Positions 1-12,374 of a stretch of DNA of 64,000 nt are shown piece after piece (the first letter of the stretch is position 1; every line of letters starts with the position of its first letter). The notes under the pieces are model-generated. The model saw only the letters and a list, made by a program, of their open reading frames with translations, did no database searches and was not told where the DNA came from. The stretch is from the NCBI RefSeq assembly GCF_029227915.1, contig NC_079887.1, forward strand, positions 2,046,001 through 2,110,000. The letters are read 5' to 3'. This DNA is from Hydractinia symbiolongicarpus (Eukaryota; Cnidaria; Hydrozoa; Anthoathecata; Hydractiniidae). Position numbers and translations under genes: made by a program.

Positions 1-197
1 ACTAAAGCCCATGAGACTTGTAGTTTTTAAAAATGTTTTCATTTTTGATGAGACGCTGAATAAAAGAAGTTTAATCGCCGGCAAACGAAAACCCGCGATT
101 TCCCGTAAATCCCGGACTCGGCCCGTATATTCAAAAGTATACAAGGAAAGTACCCAGTGAGTAAACTCACTTCCCGAACGAATTTTTAAATTATTTT

Positions 198-400
198 TTC
201 ACCACTAAAACGCATGAGACTTGTAGTTTTCAGAAATGTTTTCATTTTTGATGAGACGCTCAATGAAAGTGGTTTAATCCCCGGCAAACGAAAACCCGCG
301 ATTTCCCGTAAATCCCGGGCTTGGCCCGTATAGTCGAATGTATACAAAGAAAGTACCTTGTGAGTAAACTCATTTCCAAAACGATTTTTTAAATTATCTT
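198..400 (+). repeat. First complete monomer (type b), reference for the phase
   Basis: A full 203-bp unit from TTCACC to TTATCTT. Landmarks in order are CACCACTAAAACG, an A/T-tract section (TTTTCAGAAATG then TTTTCATTTTTGATG), GAGACGC, AAAGTGGTTTAATC, the GC-rich core GGCAAACGAAAACCCGCG with ATTTCCCGTAAATCCC, GGGCTTGGCCCG, the dyad GTATA-GTCGAATG-TATAC, GTACC, GAGTAAACTCATTTCC, and an A/T-rich tail TTTTTTAAATTATC. The phase is arbitrary. TTCACC was chosen because it is nearly invariant. The window itself starts inside an a-type monomer, at the ACTAAAGCCC bases. Confidence 0.95.
328..345. other. Conserved dyad GTATA-N8-TATAC (example copy)
   Basis: Perfect 5-bp inverted arms GTATA and TATAC flank an 8-bp spacer, GTCGAATG here and GTCAAAAG or TTCAAAAG in other monomer types. 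The arms are kept in nearly every monomer while the spacer exists in two main versions, so the position is a fixed feature of the satellite. The main exceptions are v monomers, which lost the right arm, and c-type monomers with GCATAG. Short dyads are a reported property of centromeric satellites that lack a CENP-B box. A role here is inference only. Confidence 0.7.
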
Positions 401-2225
401 TTCACCACTAAAACGTTTGAGACTTGTAGTTTTTAAAAATGTTTTCATTTTTGATGAGACGCTGAATAAAAGAAGTTTAATCGCCGGCAAACGAAAACCC
501 GCGATTTCCCGTAAATCCCGGACTCGGCCCGTATATTCAAAAGTATACAAGGAAAGTACCCAGTGAGTAAACTCACTTCCCGAACGAATTTTTAAATTAT
601 TTTTTCACCACTAAAACGCATGAGACTTGTAGTTTTCAGAAATGTTTTCATTTTTGATGAGACGCTTAATGAAAGTGGTTTAATCCCCGGCAAACGAAAA
701 CCCGCGATTTCCCGTAAATCCCGGGCTTGGCCCGTATAGTCGAATGTATACAAAGAAAGTACCCTGTGAGTAAACTCATTTCCAAAACGATTTTTTAAAT
801 TATCTTTTCACCACTAAAACGTTTGAGACTTTTAGTTTTCAAAAATGTATTCATTTTTGATGAGACGCTGAATAAAAGAAGTTTAATCGCCGGCAAACGA
901 AAACCCGCCATTTCCTGTAAACCCCGGACTCGGCCTGCATAGTCAAAAGTATACAAAGAAAGTACCCAGGGAGTAAACTCATTTCCCGAAGGATTTTTTA
1001 AATTATTTTTTCACCACTAAAACGCATGAGAATTGTAGTTTTTAAAAATGTTTTCATTTTTGATGAGACGCTGAATAAAAGAAGTTTAATCGCCGGCAAA
1101 CGAAAACCCGCGACTTCCCGTAAATCCCGGGCTTGGCCCGTATAGTCGAATGTATACAAAGAAAGTACCCTGTGAGTAAACTCATTTCCAAAACGATTTT
1201 TTAAATTATCTTTTCACCACTAAAACGCTTGAGACTTGTAGTTTTCAAAAATGTTTTCATTTTTGATGAGACGCTGAATAAAAGAAGTTTAATCGCCGGC
1301 AAACGAAAACCCGCCATTTCCCGTAAACCCCGGACACGGCCCGCATAGTCAGAAGTATACAAAGAAAGTACCCAGGGAGTAAACTCATTTCCCGAACGAT
1401 TTTTTAAATTATTTTTTCACCACTAAAACGCATGAGACTTGTAGTTTTCAAAAATGTTTTCATTTTTGATGAGACGCTGAATAAAAGAAGTTTAATCGCG
1501 GGCAAACGAAAACCTGCGATTTCCAGTAAATCCCGGACTCGGCCCGTATAGTCAAAAGTATACAAAGAAAGTACCCAGGGTGTAAACTCATTTCCCGAAC
1601 GATTTTTTAAATTATTATTTCACCACTAAAGCCCATGAGACTAGTAGTATTTAAAAATGTTTTCATTTTTGATGAGACGCTGAATAAAAGAAGTTTAATC
1701 GCCGGCAAACGAAAACCTGCGATTTCCCGTAAATCCGGGACTTGGCCCGTATAGTCAAAAGTATACAAAGAAAGTACCCAGGGAGTAAACTCATTTCCCA
1801 AACGATTATTTAAATAATTATTTCACCACTAAAGCCCATGAGACTTGTAGTTTTAAAAATGTTTTCATTTTTGATGAGACGCTGAATAAAAGAAGTTTAA
1901 TCGCCGGCAAACGAAAACCCGCGATTTCCCGTAAATCCCGGACTCGGCCCGTATATTCAAAAGTATACAAGGAAAGTACCCAGTGAGTAAACTCATTTCC
2001 CGAACGAATTTTTAAATTATCTTTTCACCACTAAAACGCATGAGACTTGTAGTTTTCAGAAATGTTTTCATTTTTGATGAGACCCTTAATGAAAGTGGTT
2101 TAATCGTCGGCAAACGAAAACCCGCGATTTCCCTAAATCCCGGGCTTGGCCCGTATAGTTCAATGTATACAAAGAAAGTACCCTGTGAGTAAACTCATTT
2201 CCAAAACGATTTTTTAAATTATCTT

Positions 2226-4256
2226 TTCACCACTAAAACGCTTGAGACTTGTAGTTTTCAAAAATGTTTTCATTTTTGATGAGACGCTGAATAAAAGAAG
2301 TTTAATCGCCGGCAAACGAAAACCCGCCATTTCCCGCAAACCCCGGACTCGGCCTGCATAGTCAAAAGTATACAAAGAAAGTACCCAGGGAGTAAACTCA
2401 TTTCCCGAACGATTTTTTAAATTATTTTTTCACCACTAAAACGCATGAGACTTGTAGTTTTTAAAAATGTTTTCATTTTTGATGAGACGCTGAATAAAAG
2501 AAGTTTAATCGCGGGCAAACGAAAACCTGCGATTTCCAGTAAATCCCGGACTCGGCCCGTATAGTCAAAAGTATACAAAGAAAGTACCCAGGGTGTAAAT
2601 TCATTTCCCGAACGATTTTTTAAATTATTATTTCACCACTAAAGCCCATGAGACTAGTAGTATTTAAAAATATTTTCATTTTTGATGAGACGCTGAATAA
2701 AAGAAGTTTAATCGCCGGCAAACGAAAACCCGCGACTTCCCGTAAATCCCAGGCTTGGCCCGTATAGTCGAATGTATACAAAGAAAGTACCCTGTGAGTA
2801 AACTCATTTCAAAAACAATTTTTTAAATTATTATTTCACCACTAAAGCCCATGAGACTAGTAGTATTTAAAAATATTTTCATTTTTTGATGAGACGCTGA
2901 ATAAAAGAAGTTTAATCGCCGGCAAACGAAAACCCGCGACTTCCCGTAAATCCCGGACTCGGCCCGTATAGTCAAAAGTATACAAAGAAAGTACCCAGGG
3001 AGTAAACTCATTTCCCGAACGATTTTATAAATTATTTTTTCACCACTAAAACGCATGAGACTTGTAGTTTTCAAAAATGTTTTCATTTTTGATGAGACGC
3101 TGAATAAAAGAAGTTTAATCGCCGGCAAACGAAAACCTGCGATTTCCCGTAAATCCCGGACTCGGCCCGTATAGTCAAAAGTATACAAAGAAAGTACCCG
3201 GGGTGTAAATTCATTTCCCGCACGATTTTTTAAATTATTATTTCACCACTAAATCCCATGTGACTTGTAGTTTTTAAAAATGTTTTCATTTTTGATGAGA
3301 CGCTGAATAAAAGAAGTTTAATTGCCGGCAAACGAAAACCTGCGACTTCCCGTAAATCCCGGGCTTGGCCCGTATAGTCGAATGTATACAAAGAAAGTAC
3401 CCAGGGAGTAAACTCATTTCCCGAAAGATTTTTTAAATTTTTTTCTCACCACTAAAACGAGTGAGACTTGTAGTTTTCAAAAATGTTTTCATTTTTGATG
3501 AGACGCATAATGAAAGAGGTTTAATCAACGACAAACAAAAACCCGCGATTTCCCATAAATCCCGGGCTTGGCCCGTATAGTCGAATGTATACAAAGAAAG
3601 TACCCTGTGAGTAAACTCATTTCCAGAACGATTTTTTAAATTATTTTTTCACCACTAAAACGCATAAGACTTGTAGTTTTCAAAAATGTTTTCATTTCTG
3701 ATGAGACGCTGAATAAAAGAAGTTTATTCGCCGGCAAACGAAAACCCGCGATTTCCCGTAAATCCCGGTCTCGGCCCGTATAGTCAAAAGTATACAAAGA
3801 AAGTACCCAGGGTGTAAACTCATTTCCCAAACGATTATTTAAATTATTATTTCACCACTAAAGCCCATGAGACTAGTGGTATTTAAAAATATTTTCATTT
3901 TTGATGAGACGCTGAATAAAAGAAGTTTAATCGCCGGCAAACGAAAACCCGCGACTTCCCGTAAATCCCGGGCTTGGCCCGTATAGTCGAATGTATACAA
4001 AGAAAGTACCCAGGGAGTAAACTCATTTCCCGAAAGATTTTTTAAATTTTTTTCTCACCATTAAAACGAATGAGACTTGTAGTTTTCAAAAATGTTTTCA
4101 TTTTTGATGAGACGCATAATGAAAGAGGTTTAATCGCCGGCAAACGAAAACCCGCTATTTCCCGTAAATCCCGGGCTTGGCCCGTATAGTCGAATGTATA
4201 CAAAGAAAGTACCCTGTGAGTAAACTCATTTCCAGAATGATTTTTTAAATTATTTT
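2226..4256 (+). repeat. 10-monomer HOR, copy 1 (c-e-g-h-i-j-k-l-m-n)
   Basis: Ten consecutive monomer types that recur in the same order directly downstream. Marks in order: CCCGCAAACCCC (c), ATCGCGGGC (e), AATCCCAGGCTTGG (g), GATTTTATAAATT (h), CGGGGTGTAAATTC (i), AATCCCATGTGAC (j), CAACGACAAACAAAAACC (k), TTTCTGATGAGACG (l), GACTAGTGGTATTT (m), CGCTATTTCCCG (n). It is 2,031 bp because the h monomer carries one extra T in its T-run near 2,881. Confidence 0.93.
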
Positions 4257-6286
4257 TTCACCACTAAAACGCATAAGACTTGTAGTTTTCAAAAATGTTT
4301 TCATTTTTGATGAGACGCTGAATAAAAGAAGTTTAATCGCCGGCAAACGAAAACCCGCCATTTCCCGCAAACCCCGGACTCGGCCTGCATAGTCAAAAGT
4401 ATACAAAGAAAGTACCCAGGGAGTAAACTCATTTCCCGAACGATTTTTTAAATTATTTTTTCACCACTAAAACGCATGAGACTTGTAGTTTTTAAAAATG
4501 TTTTCATTTTTGATGAGACGCTGAATAAAAGAAGTTTAATCGCGGGCAAACGAAAACCTGCGATTTCCAGTAAATCCCGGACTCGGCCCGTATAGTCAAA
4601 AGTATACAAAGAAAGTACTCAGGGTGTAAATTCATTTCCCGAACGATTTTTTAAATTATTATTTCACCACTAAAACCCATGAGACTAGTAGTATTTAAAA
4701 ATATTTTCATTTTTGATGAGACGCTGAATAAAAGAAGTTTAATCGCCGGCAAACGAAAACCCGCGACTTCCCGTAAATCCCAGGCTTGGCCCGTATAGTC
4801 GAATGTATACAAAGAAAGTACCCTGTGAGTAAACTCATTTCAAAAACAATTTTTTAAATTATTATTTCACCACTAAAGCCCATGAGACTAGTAGTATTTA
4901 AAAATATTTTCATTTTTGATGAGACGCTGAATAAAAGAAGTTTAATCGCCGGCAAACGAAAACCCGCGACTTCCCGTAAATCCCGGACTCGGCCCGTATA
5001 GTCAAAAGTATACAAAGAAAGTACCCAGGGAGTAAACTCATTTCCCGAACGATTTTATAAATTATTTTTTCACCACTAAAACGCATGAGACTTGTAGTTT
5101 TCAAAAATGTTTTCATTTTTGATGAGACGCTGAATAAAAGAAGTTTAATCGCCGGCAAACGAAAACCTGCGATTTCCCGTAAATCCCGGACTCGGCCCGT
5201 ATAGTCAAAAGTATACAAAGAAAGTACCCGGGGTGTAAATTCATTTCCCGCACGATTTTTTAAATTATTATTTCACCACTAAATCCCATGTGACTTGTAG
5301 TTTTTAAAAATGTTTTCATTTTTGATGAGACGCTGAATAAAAGAAGTTTAATTGCCGGCAAACGAAAACCTGCGACTTCCCGTAAATCCCGGGCTTGGCC
5401 CGTATAGTCGAATGTATACAAAGAAAGTACCCAGGGAGTAAACTCATTTCCCGAAAGATTTTTTAAATTTTTTTCTCACCACTAAAACGAGTGAGACTTG
5501 TAGTTTTCAAAAATGTTTTCATTTTTGATGAGACGCATAATGAAAGAGGTTTAATCAACGACAAACAAAAACCCGCGATTTCCCATAAATCCCGGGCTTG
5601 GCCCGTATAGTCGAATGTATACAAAGAAAGTACCCTGTGAGTAAACTCATTTCCAGAACGATTTTTTAAATTATTTTTTCACCACTAAAACGCATAAGAC
5701 TTGTAGTTTTCAAAAATGTTTTCATTTCTGATGAGACGCTGAATAAAAGAAGTTTATTCGCCGGCAAACGAAAACCCGCGATTTCCCGTAAATCCCGGTC
5801 TCGGCCCGTATAGTCAAAAGTATACAAAGAAAGTACCCAGGGTGTAAACTCATTTCCCAAACGATTATTTAAATTATTATTTCACCACTAAAGCCCATGA
5901 GACTAGTGGTATTTAAAAATATTTTCATTTTTGATGAGACGCTGAATAAAAGAAGTTTAATCGCCGGCAAACGAAAACCCGCGACTTCCCGTAAATCCCG
6001 GGCTTGGCCCGTATAGTCGAATGTATACAAAGAAAGTACCCAGGGAGTAAACTCATTTCCCGAAAGATTTTTTAAATTTTTTTCTCACCATTAAAACGAA
6101 TGAGACTTGTAGTTTTCAAAAATGTTTTCATTTTTGATGAGACGCATAATGAAAGAGGTTTAATTGCCGGCAAACGAAAACCCGCTATTTCCCGTAAATC
6201 CCGGGCTTGGCCCGTATAGTCGAATGTATACAAAGAAAGTACCCTGTGAGTAAACTCATTTCCAGAATGATTTTTTAAATTATTTT
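4257..6286 (+). repeat. 10-monomer HOR, copy 2 (2,030 bp)
   Basis: Repeats the preceding unit at an offset of 2,030-2,031 bp with only scattered differences, for example TACTCAGGG for TACCCAGGG near 4,617 and TTGCCGG for TCGCCGG near 6,164. Its first monomer begins with GCATAAGACTTG, a motif from l and o monomers, but continues as type c. The exchange that made the duplication therefore resolved inside that monomer. Confidence 0.93.
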
Positions 6287-7098
6287 TTCACCACTAAAAC
6301 GCATAAGACTTGTAGTTTTCAAAAATGTTTTCATTTCTGATGAGATACTGAATAAAAGAAGTTTAATCGCCGGCAAACGAAAACCCGCGATTTCCCGTAA
6401 ATCCCGGTCTCGGCCCGTATAGTCAAAAGTATACAAAGAAAGTACCCAGGGTGTAAACTCATTTCCGGAACGATTTTTTAAATTATTTTTTCACCACTAA
6501 AACGCATGAGACTTGTAGTTTTCAAAAATGTTTTCATTTTTGATGAGACGCTGAATAAAAGAAGTTTAATCGCCGGCAAACGAAAACCTGCGATTTCCCG
6601 TAAATCCCGGACTTGGCCCGTATAGTCAAAAGTATACAAAGAAAGTACCCAGGGAGTAAACTCATTTCCCAAACGATTATTTAAATTATTATTTCACCAC
6701 TAAAGCCCATGAGACTTGTAGTTTTTAAAAATGTTTTCATTTTTGATGAGACGCTGAATAAAAGAAGTTTAATCGCCGGCAAACGAAAACCCGCGATTTC
6801 CCGTAAATCCCGGACTCGGCCCGTATATTCAAAAGTATACAAGGAAAGTACCCAGTGAGTAAACTCACTTCCCGAACGAATTTTTAAATTATTTTTTCAC
6901 CACTAAAACGCATGAGACTTGTAGTTTTCAGAAATGTTTTCATTTTTGATGAGACGCTTAATAAAAGTGGTTTAATCCCCGGCAAACGAAAACCCGCGAT
7001 TTCCCGTAAATCCCGGGCTTGGCCCGTATAGTCGAATGTATACAAAGAAAGTACCCTGTGAGTAAACTCATTTCCAAAACGATTTTTTAAATTATCTT
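6084..7098 (+). repeat. 5-monomer HOR n-o-p-a-b, copy 1 (1,015 bp)
   Basis: Starts with the last n monomer of the 10-mer block and runs through o (GAGATACTGAAT), p (GGACTTGGCCCG), a (GTATATTCAAAAG) and b (AATAAAAGTGGTTTAATCC). The following 1,015 bp repeat it. The n monomer is shared with the end of the preceding HOR, so the two HORs overlap. Confidence 0.92.
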
Positions 7099-8113
7099 TT
7101 CACCACTAAAACGTTTGAGACTTGTAGTTTTCAAAAATGTTTTCATTTTTGATGAGACGCATAATGAAAGAGGTTTAATCGCCGGCAAACGAAAACCCGC
7201 TATTTCCCGTAAATCCCGGGCTTGGCCCGTATAGTCGAATGTATACAAAGAAAGTACCCTGTGAGTAAACTCATTTCCAGAATGATTTTTTAAATTATTT
7301 TTTCACCACTAAAACGCATAAGACTTGTAGTTTTCAAAAATGTTTTCATTTCTGATGAGATACTGAATAAAAGAAGTTTAATCGCCGGCAAACGAAAACC
7401 CGCGATTTCCCGTAAATCCCGGTCTCGGCCCGTATAGTCAAAAGTATACAAAGAAAGTACCCAGGGTGTAAACTCATTTCCGGAACGATTTTTTAAATTA
7501 TTTTTTCACCACTAAAACGCATGAGACTTGTAGTTTTCAAAAATGTTTTCATTTTTGATGAGACGCTGAATAAAAGAAGTTTAATCGCCGGCAAACGAAA
7601 ACCTGCGATTTCCCGTAAATCCCGGACTTGGCCCGTATAGTCAAAAGTATACAAAGAAAGTACCCAGGGAGTAAACTCATTTCCCAAACGATTATTTAAA
7701 TTATTATTTCACCACTAAAGCCCATGAGACTTGTAGTTTTTAAAAATGTTTTCATTTTTGATGAGACGCTGAATAAAAGAAGTTTAATCGCCGGCAAACG
7801 AAAACCCGCGATTTCCCGTAAATCCCGGACTCGGCCCGTATATTCAAAAGTATACAAGGAAAGTACCCAGTGAGTAAACTCACTTCCCGAACGAATTTTT
7901 AAATTATTTTTTCACCACTAAAACGCATGAGACTTGTAGTTTTCAGAAATGTTTTCATTTTTGATGAGACGCTTAATAAAAGTGGTTTAATCCCCGGCAA
8001 ACGAAAACCCGCGATTTCCCGTAAATCCCGGGCTTGGCCCGTATAGTCGAATGTATACAAAGAAAGTACCCTGTGAGTAAACTCATTTCCAAAACGATTT
8101 TTTAAATTATGTT
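7099..8113 (+). repeat. 5-monomer HOR n-o-p-a-b, copy 2
   Basis: Offset 1,015 bp from copy 1. Its first monomer is a clear hybrid: the left end reads AAAACGTTTGAGACTTG, the usual start of a c monomer following b, then it switches to n-type GCATAATGAAAGAGG and CGCTATTTC. The breakpoint therefore lies between about 7,115 and 7,160, in the region common to both types. Confidence 0.92.
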
Positions 8114-10547
8114 TTCACCACTAAAACGTTTGAGACTTGTAGTTTTCAAAAATGTTTTCATTTTTGATGAGACGCTGAATAAAAGAAGTTTAATCGCCGG
8201 CAAACGAAAACCCGCCATTTCCTGTAAACCCCGGACTCGGCCCGCATAATCAAAAGTATACAAAGAAAGTACCCAGGGAGTAAACTCATTTCCCGAACGA
8301 TTTTTTAAATTATTTTTTCACCACTAAAACGCATGAGAATTGTAGTTTTTAAAAATGTTTTCATTTTTGATGAGACGCTGAATAAAAGAAGTTTAATCGC
8401 CGGCAAACGAAAACCCGCGACTTCCCGTAAATCCCGGGCTTGGCCCGTATAGTCGAATGTATACAAAGAAAGTACCCAGGGAGTAAACTCATTTCCCAAA
8501 CGATTATTTAAATTATTATTTCACCACTAAAGCCCATGAGACTTGTAGTTTTTAAAAATGTTTTCATTTTTGATGAGACGCTGAATAAAAGAAGTTTAAT
8601 TGCCGGCAAACGAAAACCTGCGACTTCCTGTAAATCCCGGGCTTGGCCCGTATAGTCGAATGTATACAAAGAAAGTACCCAGGGAGTAAACTCATTTCCC
8701 GAAAGATTTTTTAAATTTTTTTCTCACCACTAAAACGAGTGAGACTTGTAGTTTTCAAAAATGTTTTCATTTCTGATGAGACGCTGAATAAAAGAAGTTT
8801 ATTCGCCGGAAAACGAAAACCCGCGATTTCCCGTAAATCCTGGTCTCGGCCCGTATAGTCAAAAGTATACAAAGAAAGTACCCAGGGTGTAAACTCATTT
8901 CCCAAACGATTATTTAAATTATTATTTCACCACTAAAGCCCATGAGACTAGTAGTATTTAAAAATATTTTCATTTTTGATGAGACGCTGAATAAAAGAAG
9001 TTTAATCGCCGGCAAACGAAAACCCGCGACTTCCCGTAAATCCCGGGCTTGGCCCGTATAGTCGAATGTATACAAAGAAAGTACCCAGGGAGTAAACTCA
9101 TTTCCCGAAAGATTTTTTAAATTTTTTTCTCACCACTAAAACGAATGAGACTTGTAGTTTTCAAAAATGTTTTCATTTTTGATGAGACGCATGATGAAAG
9201 AGGTTTAATCGCCGGCAAACGAAAACCCGCTATTTCCCGTAAATCCCGGGCTTGGCCCGTATAGTCGAATGTATACAAAGAAAGTACCCTGTGAGTAAAC
9301 TCATTTCCAGAATGATTTTTTAAATTATTTTTTCACCACTAAAACGCATAAGACTTGTAGTTTTCAAAAATGTTTTCATTTCTGATGAGATACGGAATAA
9401 AAGAAGTTTAATCGCCGGCAAACGAAAACCCGCGATTTCCCGTAAATCCCGGTCTCGGCCCGTATAGTCAAAAGTATACAAAGAAAGTACCCAGGGTGTA
9501 AACTCATTTCCGGAACGATTTTTTAAATTATTTTTTCACCACTAAAACGCATGAGACTTGTAGTTTTCAAAAATGTTTTCATTTTTGATGAGACGCTGAA
9601 TAAAAGAAGTTTAATCGCCGGCAAACGAAAACCTGCGATTTCCCGTAAATCCCGGACTTGGCCCGTATAGTCAAAAGTATACAAAGAAAGTACCCAGGGA
9701 GTAAACTCATTTCCCAAACGATTATTTAAATTATTATTTCACCACTAAAGCCCATGAGACTTGTAGTTTTTAAAAATGTTTTCATTTTTGATGAGACGCT
9801 GAATAAAAGAAGTTTAATCGCCGGAAAACGAAAACCCGCGATTTCCCGTAAATCCCGGACTCGGCCCGTATATTCAAAAGTATACAAGGAAAGTACCCAG
9901 TGAGTAAACTCACTTCCCGAACGAATTTTTAAATTATTTTTTCACCACTAAAACGCATGAGACTTGTAGTATTTAAAATTGTTTTCATTTTTGATGAGAC
10001 GCTGAATAAAAGAAGTTTAATCGCCGGCAAACGAAAACCTGCGATTTCCCGTAAATCCCGGACTTGGCCCGTATAGTCAAAAGTATACAAAGAAAGTACC
10101 CAGGGAGTAAACTCATTTCCCAAACGATTATTTAAATAATTATTTCACCACTAAAGCCCATGAGACTTGTAGTTTTAAAAATTTTTTCATTTTTGATGAG
10201 ACGCTGAATAAAAGAAGTTTAATCGCCGGCAAACGAAAACCCGCGATTTCCCGTAAATCCCGGACTCGGCCCGTATATTCAAAAGTATACAAGGAAAGTA
10301 CCCAGTGAGTAAACTCATTTCCCGAACGAATTTTTAAATTATCTTTTCACCACTAAAACGCATGAGACTTGTAGTTTTCAGAAATGTTTTCATTTTTGAT
10401 GAGACGCTTAATGAAAGTGGTTTAATCGTCGGCAAACGAAAACCCGCGATTTCCCTAAATCCCGGGCTTGGCCCGTATAGTCCAATGTATACAAAGAAAG
10501 TACCCTGTGAGTAAACTCATTTCCAAAACGATTTTTTAAATTATCTT
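8114..10547 (+). repeat. Region A, mixed block c-d-j-l-m-n-o-p-a-p-a-b
   Basis: Twelve monomers in the usual order but with types missing. A monomer with j-type core follows d directly. The next (8,723) starts as k (ACGAGTGAGACTTG) and continues as l (TTTCTGATGAGACG). The run then follows m-n-o-p-a. At 9,941 a hybrid with a p-type core (CCTGCGATTTCC, GGACTTGG) is inserted between two a monomers. No sequence other than satellite is present. Confidence 0.85.
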
Positions 10548-12374
10548 TTCACCACTAAAACGCTTGAGACTTGTAGTTTTCAAAAATGTTTTCATTTTTG
10601 ATGAGACGCTGAATAAAAGAAGTTTAATCGCCGGCAAACGAAAACCCGCCATTTCCCGCAAACCCCGGACTCGGCCTGCATAGTCAAAAGTATACAAAGA
10701 AAGTACCCAGGGAGTAAACTCATTTCCCGAACGATTTTTTAAATTATTTTTTCACCACTAAAACGCATGAGACTTGTAGTTTTTAAAAATGTTTTCATTT
10801 TTGATGAGACGCTGAATAAAAGAAATTTAATCGCGGGCAAACGAAAACCTGCGATTTCCGGTAAATCCCGGACTCGGCCCGTATAGTCAAAAGTATACAA
10901 AGAAAGTACCCAGGGTGTAAATTCATTTTCCGAACGATTTTTTAAATTATTATTTCACCACTAAAGCCCATGAGACTAGTAGTATTTAAAAATATTTTCA
11001 TTTTTGATGAGACGCTGAATAAAAGAAGTTTAATCGCCGGCAAACGAAAACCCGCGACTTCCCGTAAATCCCGGACTCGGCTTGTATAGTCAAAAGTATA
11101 CAAAGAAAGTACCCAGGGAGTAAACTCATTTCCCGAACGATTTTATAAATTATTTTTTCACCACTAAAACGCATGAGACTTGTAGTTTTCAAAAATGTTT
11201 TCATTTTTGATGAGACGCTGAATAAAAGAAGTTTAATCGCCGGCAAACGAAAACCTGCGATTTCCCGTAAATCCCGGACTCGGCCCGTATAGTCAAAAGT
11301 ATACAAAGAAAGTACCCGGGGTGTAAATTCATTTCCCGAACGATTTTTTAAATTATTATTTCACCACTAAATCCCATGTGACTTGTAGTTTTTAAAAATG
11401 TTTTCATTTTTGATGAGACGCTGAATAAAAGAAGTTTAATTGCCGGCAAACGAAAACCTGCGACTTCCCGTAAATCCCGGGCTTGGCCCGTATAGTCGAA
11501 TGTATACAAAGAAAGTACCCAGGGAGTAAACTCATTTCCCGAAAGATTTTTTAAATTTTTTTCTCACCACTAAAACGAGTGAGACTTGTAGTTTTCAAAA
11601 ATGTTTTCATTTTTGATGAGACGCATAATGAAAGAGGTTTAATCAACGACAAACGAAAACCCGCGATTTCCCATAAATCCCGGGCTTGGCCCGTATAGTC
11701 GAATGTATACAAAGAAAGTACCCTGTGAGTAGACTCATTTCCAGAACGATTTTTTAAATTATTTTTTCACCACTAAAACGCATAAGACTTGTAGTTTTCA
11801 AAAATGTTTTCATTTCTGATGAGACGCTGAATAAAAGAAGTTTATTCGCCGGCAAACGAAAACCCGCGATTTCCCGTAAATCCCGGTCTCGGCCCGTATA
11901 GTCAAAAGTATACAAAGAAAGTACCCAGGGTGTAAACTCATTTCCCAAACGATTATTTAAATTATTATTTCACCACTACAGCCCATGAGACTAGTAGTAT
12001 TTAAAAATATTTTCATTTTTGATGAGACGCTGAATAAAAGAAGTTTAATCGCCGGCAAACGAAAACCCGCGACTTCCCGTAAATCCCGGGCTTGGCCCGT
12101 ATAGTCGAATGTATACAAAGAAAGTACCCAGGGAGTAAACTCATTTCCCGAAAGATTTTTTAAATTTTTTTCTCACCACTAAAACGAATGAGACTTGTAG
12201 TTTTCAAAAATGTTTTCATTTTTGATGAGACGCATAATGAAAGAGGTTTAATCGCCGGCAAACGAAAACCCGCTATTTCCCGTAAATCCCGGGCTTGGCC
12301 CGTATAGTCGAATGTATACAAAGAAAGTACCCTGTGAGTAAACTCATTTCCAGAATGATTTTTTAAATTATTTT
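10548..12374 (+). repeat. Dispersed third copy of the 10-mer, lacking g (9 monomers)
   Basis: Order c-e-h-i-j-k-l-m-n, 1,827 bp, about 8.3 kb from copy 1. It keeps private marks such as CCCGCAAACCCC, GATTTTATAAATT, AATCCCATGTGAC and CAACGACAAACG. The g monomer (AATCCCAGGCTTGG) between e and h is gone, an exact one-monomer loss. A few private changes (TCGGCTTGTATAG near 11,080, GTAGACTCATTTCC near 11,730) show that it is older or has drifted from the tandem pair. Confidence 0.9.

Larger units (their letters stand above)
1..2225 (+). repeat. Region A, block 1: a-b-a-b-c-d-c-e-f-a-b
   Basis: Eleven monomers at the left end. The a type has GTATATTCAAAAG and CAAGGAAAG, the b type has AAAGTGGTTTAATC, c has TAAACCCC, and e has ATCGCGGGCAAAC. 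The monomer near 401-603 is a hybrid: its first part reads AAAACGTTTGAG as in c, then it has an a-type body. The a and b monomers at about 1,820-2,225 share private marks with 10,144-10,547 (a shortened AGTTTTAAAAA, GTCGGCAAACG and TTTCCCTAAATCCC). This shows that both places derive from one amplified segment. Confidence 0.85.

Noticed and set aside
3698-3716. CTGATGAG followed by GAATAAAAG, which resembles part of a hammerhead ribozyme core (some satellites encode one).
   Set aside because: Most monomers have TTGATGAG, which breaks the core. No complementary stem II follows, the GAAA box is absent in this arrangement, and no matching GUC-type cleavage site with stems was found.
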